A DNA stretch of 64,000 nt from NCBI GenBank assembly GCA_011056555.1, contig DSEQ01000029.1, positions 1-64,000 of the forward strand, read 5' to 3'. Source of the stretch: Candidatus Zixiibacteriota bacterium (GTDB lineage: Bacteria; Zixibacteria; MSB-5A5; JAABVY01). Both the position numbers and the translations under genes were made by a program. Shown piece after piece: positions 1 to 7,091 of this stretch (positions are counted from its first letter, which is position 1; each line of letters starts with the position of its first letter). Under the pieces are notes generated by a model. The model worked only from the letters and a program-made list of their open reading frames with translations. It was not told the DNA's origin and searched no databases.

Positions 1-1
1 C

Positions 2-1423
2 ATTTTTGACGGTATAACCCATGCAATCGAATATGACGCCTTTTTGCCTACACATTTTACATTTGCAGAGCGTTCCACTGTCTGCAACCTGGATGGCGAC
101 CCGGCTCTCGAGATTGTATACGGCGCGATTGATTATAACGTAACGCAGAGCTCTAATGTCTATGTTCTGGATGGAATTACTCATGAATTGGAAAATGTTT
201 GGGGAGAAGCAGGATTCTTCCGCACCGCTACTGCTGGTGATGTTGATGGTGACGGCCTCGATGAGTATATAATCGGGCATGCTTATGGACTTTCGGTCGG
301 GGATGCCAAACAGATTAAGGTGTATGATGCTGACTGGTTAGAGAAATGGTCGTATAACTTGCCCCCGCAACCTTTTTACGGTGTTGTCCCAATCGCTCTG
401 GGTGATGTGGATGGCGACCAGATTGATGAAATAGTGGCTGGTGTGGCTGATAATACTTGGTCAGGTTACATCTGCATTATCGATGGTCAATCCCAGTCTA
501 TGATCTGGGAGCATGACGGTGTGCATGTTCCTGAAACGTTATGCTTCGGCAATGTCAATAATGATGCGAGACTGGATCTCTGCATCGGTTATGCCCAATC
601 GACAAGTAGAGGATACATGGAGGTTTTCCTGATAGAAACACCCGTTTTGGTAAACCTTGACATCAAGCCCGGCTCCTGTCCGAATGCTTTGAATGTGAAA
701 CCTTATAGGACTGAAGAGATAGCTGTTGATAATACATTTGCCAAGCTCGTTAGTGATGTTGACCGGAAGCCTAAGGCTGTGCTGCCGGTTGCCATATTAG
801 GCACGGCTGCTTTCGATGTCTCTCAAATCGATCCTAGCACTATAGCGCTGGTAGGAATCCCAGCATTAAGGTGGAGCATGGAGGATGTGGGTACGCCGAA
901 TGCTCCGGACGCAACTGCATGCGAATGTAACGAACTTGGCGGTGACGGTTACATGGATTTGACACTGAAATTCGACAAAGGAGCTATAATCGATGCTCTG
1001 GGAGAGGTATATGATGGTGATGAGATTGCCTTGACCATTACCGGCCAGCTTTATGATGGCACTGAATTTGAGGGGACTGACTGTGTTTTGATCAGAGCCG
1101 AGGAAGAACTTGATGAGACATTCCCTCGCTCGACAGAAATCCCTGAGACATTCTCACTTGGCCAGAACTACCCAAATCCCTTTAATCCCGAAACTGAGAT
1201 CAGTTACAGCATCCCGGAAGCAGCCTATGTGACATTGGATTTTTACAACATAAATGGGCAGAAGGTGATCAGTCTTGTCGATCAGCACGAGGATGCTGGA
1301 TCATATACGGTGAAATGGGATAGCAAAGGTGCGGACGGCAATCAGGTAGCCTCAGGCATATATTTCTATAAGTTAACAGCTGGAGAATTCACAAAGACAA
1401 TGAAAATGGTGCTTATGAAATAG
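2..1423 (+). CDS. Secreted FG-GAP/VCBS-type protein with C-terminal sorting domain (5' truncated by window edge)
   Basis: The reading frame is open from base 2, so the true start lies left of the window; 473 residues are visible. The N-terminal part carries FG-GAP/VCBS-style propeller motifs (GDVDGDGLDEYIIG, GDVDGDQIDEIVAG, GNVNNDARLDLCIG), which in this family bind calcium. A middle domain starts at DIKPGSCPNALNVK and contains LPVAILGTAAFDV and GDGYMDLTLKFD. The same domain recurs in the gene ending at 13217. The last 80 or so residues are a type IX secretion-like sorting/FlgD-Ig domain (NPFNPETEISYSI, SGIYFYKLTAGE, ending MKMVLMK), normally removed or anchored after export. The protein is therefore predicted to be secreted or cell-surface. 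No enzymatic motif is seen. A hairpin element follows the stop codon by 3 nt. Confidence 0.85.
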   Translation: MFDGITHAIEYDAFLPTHFTFAERSTVCNLDGDPALEIVYGAIDYNVTQSSNVYVLDGITHELENVWGEAGFFRTATAGDVDGDGLDEYIIGHAYGLSVGDAKQIKVYDADWLEKWSYNLPPQPFYGVVPIALGDVDGDQIDEIVAGVADNTWSGYICIIDGQSQSMIWEHDGVHVPETLCFGNVNNDARLDLCIGYAQSTSRGYMEVFLIETPVLVNLDIKPGSCPNALNVKPYRTEEIAVDNTFAKLVSDVDRKPKAVLPVAILGTAAFDVSQIDPSTIALVGIPALRWSMEDVGTPNAPDATACECNELGGDGYMDLTLKFDKGAIIDALGEVYDGDEIALTITGQLYDGTEFEGTDCVLIRAEEELDETFPRSTEIPETFSLGQNYPNPFNPETEISYSIPEAAYVTLDFYNINGQKVISLVDQHEDAGSYTVKWDSKGADGNQVASGIYFYKLTAGEFTKTMKMVLMK

Positions 1424-1426
1424 TCT

Positions 1427-1475
1427 CCCGAAAGGGGCTGGAACTTCAGGCTTTAAGGCTATAAAAGCCAGAATA
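1427..1475 (+). other. Conserved 3' hairpin element, copy A
   Basis: Just after the stop codon lies a CCC-GAAA-GGG mini-hairpin (1427-1436), followed by the arm GGCTTT (1449-1454) pairing with AAAGCC (1464-1469). The order and much of the sequence (including the loop text GGCTATA) recur after the genes ending at 2366 and 9812; a diverged copy follows the gene ending at 13217. This copy lacks the final GCCGGCG hairpin found in the others. It could be a terminator, RNA-stability or processing structure. Confidence 0.5.
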
Positions 1476-1523
1476 GATTCATGTAAAATGAATTCAAATT
1501 TATACGAACTGGAGGAAATCATC

Positions 1524-2366
1524 ATGCTGAAGAAATTTTGTCTACTCGCATTCGCAGTGATTATTGCATTTGGCGGCCTAACCATGACTGATTCTAATGC
1601 TGAATACGTCTGTGGCGACGCCAACAGTGACGCTGCGCTTAACGTCAGCGATGCGGTTTTCATCATCAATTACGTCTTTATCGGCGGACCCGCGCCTGAT
1701 CCAGGCTGCTGCGACAATGATTGCCCCCCGACAGTCATGGACATTGATGGCAACACATATTTTGCAGTTAAGATCGGCGATCAGTGTTGGACAGCGCAAA
1801 ATCTCAAGGTAACCCATTATCAGAATGGTGACTCCATACCAAATGTAACCGATGCCGTAACCTGGGAAGGTCTTTCTACCGGAGCATATTGTGACTATGA
1901 CAACGATGAAGACCTTGTTGCTGTGCACGGCAGGCTATATAACTGGTATGCAGTCGACGACAGTCGGGGTATTGCGCCGGTTGGCTGGCACGTGCCAAGC
2001 GATGCCGAATGGAAGGAATTGGAGATATACCTTGGCATGACTCAGGCTGAGGCAGATGCTGAGGGATTACGTGGTACCGATGAAGGTGGGAAGTTAAAAG
2101 AATCCGGCCCGATATATTGGTTAGCTCCGAACTTAGGTGCTACCAATGAAAGCGGTTTTACGGCGTTGCCTAGCGGTACCCGCAATTACGATGGGCCCTT
2201 CAACAATTTCGGTGCCAACGCCACCTTCTGGACGTCCACCGAGTTTGTTGGTTACAGTGCATGGCAACGGACGATACTTTACGATAACTCGCAAATCCTG
2301 CGGGCGGGTAGTGGCGCACCGGCCAAGCGTTACGGCTTTTCAATTCGCTGTGTCAAGGATCAATAG
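1524..2366 (+). CDS. Secreted dockerin-FISUMP protein
   Basis: The start is taken at ATG 1524 because GGAGG lies 8 nt upstream and the protein then begins with a clean signal peptide (MLKKFCLLAFAVIIAFGG); the longer frame from 1488 would place 12 polar residues in front of it. Product is 280 residues. After the signal peptide comes one type I dockerin-like calcium loop (CGDANSDAALNVSDAVFIIN), then a FISUMP domain (Fibrobacter succinogenes major paralogous domain) starting at DIDGNTYFAVKIGDQ, with conserved NLKVTHY, GRLYNWYAV, GWHVPSDAEW, WTSTE and the final YGFSIRCVKD. FISUMP proteins are secreted or surface proteins of unknown function; a carbohydrate-related role is often presumed but is not shown here. 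Two other FISUMP proteins occur in this window, at 10273 and 29393, each with a different N-terminal module. Likely secreted. Confidence 0.85.
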   Translation: MLKKFCLLAFAVIIAFGGLTMTDSNAEYVCGDANSDAALNVSDAVFIINYVFIGGPAPDPGCCDNDCPPTVMDIDGNTYFAVKIGDQCWTAQNLKVTHYQNGDSIPNVTDAVTWEGLSTGAYCDYDNDEDLVAVHGRLYNWYAVDDSRGIAPVGWHVPSDAEWKELEIYLGMTQAEADAEGLRGTDEGGKLKESGPIYWLAPNLGATNESGFTALPSGTRNYDGPFNNFGANATFWTSTEFVGYSAWQRTILYDNSQILRAGSGAPAKRYGFSIRCVKDQ

Positions 2367-2385
2367 AATACGGCATAATATATTT

Positions 2386-2475
2386 CCCCGAAAGGGGCAG
2401 GATACTTCTGGCTTTGGGGCTATAGTGGCCGGATGATATCCATAATAACGGCCGGCGGTGGAAACATCGCCGGTT
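2386..2475 (+). other. Conserved 3' hairpin element, copy B
   Basis: The element is CCCC-GAAA-GGGG (2386-2397), then a second arm pair TCTGGC (from 2407) with GGCCGGA (2427-2433), then a third hairpin with CCGGCG (2452-2457) pairing with CGCCGG (2468-2473). Compared with copy C the second stem keeps pairing through compensatory G-U and G-C changes. It lies about 20 nt after the FISUMP stop codon. There is no U-tract after the last hairpin, so it is not a classic intrinsic terminator. Confidence 0.5.
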
Positions 2476-2649
2476 CCGATTACTAATATGCAGCATGCCC
2501 TTTGGAGTTTTCTCAAGTAAAAACCTATTATCCTCTTGATTAAAATTGTCTCAAGATGTAATTTATAGGTGCGACCAGCACGTGAAATGGCAGATTTAGG
2601 TGCTCCGGGCTCACAGCCCGTTAGAATCGGGATTTCTTGGGGGTAAGCA

Positions 2650-3459
2650 ATGGGTCGGCCTGATGGTAATAATGCCGAGAACTACGGCGAGACAATAAGA
2701 GCATTTCTTAATGATCCTGGCGATCCCAGATTATTTAATGCTTTCTTCAAAGTATGCCAAAACCACACAAAAGGATACCTATATCATCTGAAAAAGAAAG
2801 GGTGGCGTCTTCGCATTCATACCAACTGCCTGGAGACTGACATCGACGACCTCGCAATTGATACTCTGAGCGGTTTCCTGTCTCCTCATAAAGGCCGAGA
2901 GTTTGGGTTGATTCTTGAGTACTATGAAATTCAAGATATCCCATATAGTGATCCGGCTGTTTCAAACCCTTCTATCTATCTTTCTTTTCTGAAATTATTG
3001 AGAAGAAATATACATAAAATCATCCCCAGGCTGGAAAGCGAGGAGGATCATCAGACAGCCATCCTCAAAAGACGGATTAAAGCCATTCTAAAATCGGATA
3101 TTTACCTGAAGTTGGAGCGAAATGGTCAGGATTTTTACTACCTTCGCAAGAATAGAGGAAAGCTGAGACACGGTAAGGCGATAATTGACTTTGAGAAGTT
3201 AATGGAGATAGCTCTCTTAGCATTTTACGACTCGAATACACGGGTAGAACTATGCCTGAAAATATTCGAACAACTTGACCTTTGTGATGATTTCTCGAAC
3301 ACACTGCCTCAAAATAATCTTATTGGGGCTGTCATCAAAGTAAATTCTCAATATGTAGAATTCGAATGCTCGCAGATTTCCAGCTGGCCATCTCCAGAAG
3401 AAAATCTCGAGCACAAAGCCATCCAGAAAGCTATCTCGAGCGCTATCAAAAAGGCTTGA
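2650..3459 (+). CDS. Divergent sigma-70-like factor (N-terminal part of a frameshifted gene)
   Basis: Begins at ATG 2650 with a GGGGG ribosome-binding run about 6 nt upstream. The 269 residues are basic and helical; the stretch ETDIDDLAIDTLSGFL resembles the helix of sigma region 2 that ECF factors write as DAEDLVQETFLR. The call rests mainly on context: the gene directly downstream is a zinc-finger anti-sigma-like protein. The frame closes at 3459 just after a run of five A (3448-3452), while the next frame continues without a stop to 3703 with compatible composition (reading ...KRLEEVDIPKF...). The natural protein is probably about 350 residues. The frameshift could be a real mutation, a sequencing error in the A run, or recoding. 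A different kind of DNA- or RNA-binding protein is possible. Confidence 0.45.
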   Translation: MGRPDGNNAENYGETIRAFLNDPGDPRLFNAFFKVCQNHTKGYLYHLKKKGWRLRIHTNCLETDIDDLAIDTLSGFLSPHKGREFGLILEYYEIQDIPYSDPAVSNPSIYLSFLKLLRRNIHKIIPRLESEEDHQTAILKRRIKAILKSDIYLKLERNGQDFYYLRKNRGKLRHGKAIIDFEKLMEIALLAFYDSNTRVELCLKIFEQLDLCDDFSNTLPQNNLIGAVIKVNSQYVEFECSQISSWPSPEENLEHKAIQKAISSAIKKA

Positions 3460-3703
3460 AGAAGTAGATATTCCGAAATTCATAAACAAAGGTCGAATTA
3501 ACATAGAAGATTCTTTATTTTTGCTCCATGCCGCGGAGAATTTTCTCAACGATGCAATCGACCATAACGGCCTAAGACCGATACCTCAGTATGTGTTCGA
3601 GGTGAGACCTGAAATTACTCAGGAACAATACCTTAGGCAATACAACTACATTTTCAGAACGTTAGTTGAGAAGGGTAAGCAATATCTGAAGGATTTGTTA
3701 TAA
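3446..3703 (+). pseudogene. C-terminal part of the frameshifted sigma-like gene
   Basis: In the +1 frame relative to 2650..3459 the reading is open through the upstream stop and gives KRLEEVDIPKFINKG, then a helical segment (DSLFLLHAAENFLNDAI) and a basic C-terminus ending KGKQYLKDLL. There is no ribosome-binding site or convincing start codon here (the first start-like codon is TTG 3521), so it reads as the continuation of the preceding gene and not as an independent one. A 1-nt indel in the AAAAA run at 3448-3452 would restore a single frame. The region after it (3704-3767) holds only the ribosome-binding site of the next gene. Confidence 0.5.
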
Positions 3704-3767
3704 AAATATCCACAAAGACGCGAATTGGAATCTAAGTATTGGGTGAAACCTTTTGAAGGAAAATAAT

Positions 3768-4631
3768 ATGCATCCATCAAGAGACGATTTGGAGCTCTAT
3801 GTAATTGACAACCTGGAGCCATCAAGAGCTGAGGCTGTGAAAGAACATCTTAGGGCCTGTGAATTCTGCCGAGAAGTTGTCGAGGATTTCAAGTCCTTCC
3901 TGGAGTCAGTCGATAGCATCTCCAAACAAGAAACGCCGTTAAGATACAAGAATCTCGCCAGGAATATTTTTGACAGGTCGCTTTACGGTCATAGATACAA
4001 TCTGAGTTTAATCACAAATCAATTCGATAATTCGGTCCATTATCTTGCCGCTGATGGAGAGGGATCGGATGATGAAGCCGTTCCTGCAGTGATGGGTTTG
4101 GCCACTTTAGTTTCAGATGACCCTGACCTGGTCTTGAAAATCATGCACGATAGTAAACAGAACAGCGATTATCTGCAGGTAATCGCAGATGATCCGGCTT
4201 ACTATGCCAATGTGCTCGTACAGTCGCCCGAAATAGACAAAGGTTTTGTCACAGATTCGAATGGCAAAGCACTGATTAGTGACTTGAAAATCCAGGATTT
4301 CCAGGAGCATGCTTGGCAGATTCGAATGCCTGATGCGGTTTTTTCACTTGAGCCCTTTGAGTATGATGCGGAGCAGGTAGAATTTTCGAAGGAAATTATT
4401 CTGGAATCTGACCGAGATGACCGAGTGAAGATCACTTTTCTGCGCAAGTCAGAGGGAAAACAGATCAACATTCAAATCCTTAATCTTGAAGGTAAGTCAG
4501 AATTCAACCCTGTCAGGATTGCAATTTCACAAGAGGACAAGTCTCTTTCAGAGATTCTTTCCAAACATGATTCGTTGTCATTTGAATTGAAAGAGAAAGA
4601 TTCACATATTTATATCAGGTTATTTAATTAG
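3768..4631 (+). CDS. Zinc-finger anti-sigma-like protein
   Basis: ATG 3768 is preferred over TTG 3753 because AAGGA lies 7 nt before it. The 287-residue protein starts with a ZAS/zf-HC2-type anti-sigma zinc-finger signature: His27-x3-Cys31-x2-Cys34 (EHLRACEFC) inside a helical segment. In this family the finger binds the partner sigma factor and holds it inactive. The rest is acidic and mostly beta-like; I see no transmembrane helix, so it should be cytoplasmic, unlike many membrane-bound anti-sigmas. It ends with TAG immediately followed by the ATG of the protease gene (zero intergenic bases), so the two are probably translationally coupled. Context suggests the three-gene order sigma, anti-sigma, membrane protease. 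The central part (residues about 80-287) matches nothing I recognise. Confidence 0.6.
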   Translation: MHPSRDDLELYVIDNLEPSRAEAVKEHLRACEFCREVVEDFKSFLESVDSISKQETPLRYKNLARNIFDRSLYGHRYNLSLITNQFDNSVHYLAADGEGSDDEAVPAVMGLATLVSDDPDLVLKIMHDSKQNSDYLQVIADDPAYYANVLVQSPEIDKGFVTDSNGKALISDLKIQDFQEHAWQIRMPDAVFSLEPFEYDAEQVEFSKEIILESDRDDRVKITFLRKSEGKQINIQILNLEGKSEFNPVRIAISQEDKSLSEILSKHDSLSFELKEKDSHIYIRLFN

Positions 4632-6965
4632 ATGACTCTGTCGGCCGCACAATTTGCGCGTGAGTTCGAACAGCTAAAATCCCGCTTGGCTGAAGTCAGG
4701 GCACCACACTATGGCCTTTTACAGCTGAAAGAGTTTTGGCCCAAGCTCCTGGAGAAGGACGGTCAGCCATCCTATTACTGCTACTTTCAAGAGTTTTACT
4801 CGGTTCTTAATTCCATAGTAAACAGATCAGCCTTGCATGATCTTACTATCTCCGATTTAAATTACTTGGTAAACATCTATTCATACCTAAATAATCTCGA
4901 TCTATGGGATGACCTCGGAATTATGGGCATGAGGCTTGTACATAGACGATTGGCTGAGTTATATTTTTATGTTGGTGAGACGCAGAATGCCTTAGATGCC
5001 TTGCAAGCATTGGTCAAGCATGACATCGAAATCTCACCCCAACCTTATGATGTTCCACTTCCGGAAATTGAGCGTTTGCGTAGTATATGTGAGATTGTCC
5101 GATGTAAAAATCCCGATCTATATAAAGTTCTTCTAGAGATTTTGCTCAAGTGGGAAGAAGCGCAAGTATCAGTCAAGCATGACTTAGCATACTCTCTATT
5201 TGTTGAAAGAGATTGCCGTGGTAGTTCTATCCGCGGTCATCTCAGAGAACTGCATGGCACAGTCGAGATATTTAGCAGAACCGCAAAGAAGGATGAAGTC
5301 ACTTTTGAAAGTGTTTATGTCAGGCCGGATGATCCTTTTCTCGGGGTAGCGTATGATGCCTTAAAGGCCGTGCGTAAAGTCTTTGAAAGCATCAAAAAGA
5401 AGAGCAATCCTGTGGGCTTTTATCATACTCATTTCACTATTGCCAACAGTGAAGAATCTTTTAGCGGAGACTCTATAGGATTATCAATTGCCATGCTGAG
5501 CTACATCGAATTGCTAGGAACACAAGTCAGTCTTCAGGATAAATATCTTTCCGCTGAGGTTGCTTTTTCCGGAGGGATAGACGTCGATGGAAGAATTACT
5601 CCGGCAAATGACGAGACAATTGGAATCAAGGTCGACCGTGCCTTCTTCTCTCCCCTGAAATACCTTGTGATACCTAAAGCAAATCTGAAAAGCGCAGCAA
5701 CCAAACTCGACGAGTTAGGGAAAATATATCTCAGACGTCATTTGCATATAAAACCTGTGGAGCATTTAACTGAAGTTCTGGAAGATCGCAACATCATCCG
5801 GTCTGAAAAGGTTTGCTTGGGTAAATATATTGTAAAGAAGCCCCTGCAATATTTACGCATACCTGCGATTCGGCTTCCTTTTTTGTTAATGGCGACCGTA
5901 TTGGCATACTTGTTATTATGTCAGATTTATCCCAGAGCCTGGATTTTTTTCGATAGTAATCCGTCACACTTAGTACTGAATTCGAATGCTAATGGATATA
6001 TTGTAATGAACTCTGGCAATGAAAAACTATGGGATATTGATTTTCAGGATCATTCGATAAGCTCTGATAAAACATATTATGATATAGCAAATCTTGACTC
6101 TGATAATGAGCTAGAGCTGGCGCTAATACCATTTAGTGAAGAACTTCATCGGGACACAATGGATTTAGATACGGTTGCCGCCAATTTATATGTCTTTGAT
6201 GACAACGGAGATTTCCTTTTACGGAGGTGCGCAATAATTCCCAATCAGTATCCTGGTGATACTACATATGATCAATTATATCGGCCGGGCGACATTCGAG
6301 TCATAGAAGTTGATGGTCAACCGATGATAGTGACTATGGTGTCGCGATCCGGACCGTACCGGGCACATATCAGATTCTGGTCGCACTCAGGTGATTCACT
6401 TGGATGGTATATCAACCAGGGATCATGTAGATTACATTATTGCGGAGATATAAATGGGGATGGAGCAAGCGAGATAGTATTTGCCGGGAATAATAACCGC
6501 GATTCCTGCGGGGCTCTGTTTATTCTGCCTGTAAGAAATATTGAGGGTGTCTCCCCGCCTTATGAAGATCTATATTATGACTTGACACGCGTTAAACGGG
6601 GAAATCAATTGGCTTACATGGGATTTCCTCCTACAGATTTGAATAGAATTAGTACATCAGCCTATAATGCGGCTGAGCATTTTTATAAAGACAGTGAAGG
6701 GACATTCCAGGTGATAACAGATGAGAGATTTACAGATAAACCGATGGCATGCGGCATTATCTATTACTTAAATTCCTCGCTTCGCATATTTAAGGCGAGC
6801 GCAGACGATTATTTCAAAAGAATGCGTAGACAGGCCATTGATTCTTCCTTAATTAACAATATTCCCGACCAAGAATACTATGTTAAATTGGTTGACTCAG
6901 TCCTCTATTGGAAGGGTGGCAGGTGGATCTCTGAAGGCCAGCTCCGCGAAATTGAAAAAAAGTGA
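4632..6965 (+). CDS. Membrane protein with Lon-type Ser/Lys protease domain and FG-GAP-like exterior
   Basis: 777 residues. Residues 1-190 are helical and TPR-like. Residues about 205-385 resemble the Lon C-terminal (S16) protease domain: GDSIG has Ser281 in the place of the catalytic Ser, and GIKVD has Lys333 in the place of the dyad Lys, after an SGGIDVDGRITPAN stretch matching Lon's TGEI-LRGxVLPIGG. The Ser-Lys spacing is 52 residues, longer than in E. coli Lon (43). There is no AAA+ ATPase domain. A single transmembrane helix lies at about 415-433 (LPFLLMATVLAYLLLCQIYP). The remaining 340 residues contain FG-GAP-like pieces (IANLDSDNELELALIP, CGDINGDGASEIVFAG), predicted extracytoplasmic. 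Topology would put the protease inside, next to the anti-sigma. I infer signal-dependent proteolysis of the anti-sigma protein; this is not demonstrated. Confidence 0.65.
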   Translation: MTLSAAQFAREFEQLKSRLAEVRAPHYGLLQLKEFWPKLLEKDGQPSYYCYFQEFYSVLNSIVNRSALHDLTISDLNYLVNIYSYLNNLDLWDDLGIMGMRLVHRRLAELYFYVGETQNALDALQALVKHDIEISPQPYDVPLPEIERLRSICEIVRCKNPDLYKVLLEILLKWEEAQVSVKHDLAYSLFVERDCRGSSIRGHLRELHGTVEIFSRTAKKDEVTFESVYVRPDDPFLGVAYDALKAVRKVFESIKKKSNPVGFYHTHFTIANSEESFSGDSIGLSIAMLSYIELLGTQVSLQDKYLSAEVAFSGGIDVDGRITPANDETIGIKVDRAFFSPLKYLVIPKANLKSAATKLDELGKIYLRRHLHIKPVEHLTEVLEDRNIIRSEKVCLGKYIVKKPLQYLRIPAIRLPFLLMATVLAYLLLCQIYPRAWIFFDSNPSHLVLNSNANGYIVMNSGNEKLWDIDFQDHSISSDKTYYDIANLDSDNELELALIPFSEELHRDTMDLDTVAANLYVFDDNGDFLLRRCAIIPNQYPGDTTYDQLYRPGDIRVIEVDGQPMIVTMVSRSGPYRAHIRFWSHSGDSLGWYINQGSCRLHYCGDINGDGASEIVFAGNNNRDSCGALFILPVRNIEGVSPPYEDLYYDLTRVKRGNQLAYMGFPPTDLNRISTSAYNAAEHFYKDSEGTFQVITDERFTDKPMACGIIYYLNSSLRIFKASADDYFKRMRRQAIDSSLINNIPDQEYYVKLVDSVLYWKGGRWISEGQLREIEKK

Positions 6966-7091
6966 CGTCATTTTCCACATTTTTCCTCTTTGGTATCTAA
7001 GCCTCTCATAAAGAGCCGGCCAGGTCAATCTTTAGGAAAATAAGGTTGGCATGAGGTCTATTGAAAATATGTTTAACTCTGGAGGCATGTT

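Noticed and set aside
3440-3470. RF2-type programmed +1 frameshift in the sigma-like gene
   Set aside because: The shift would need GCU to CUU slippage, a poor re-pairing; an indel in AAAAA is simpler. The case is kept as a finding without this mechanism.
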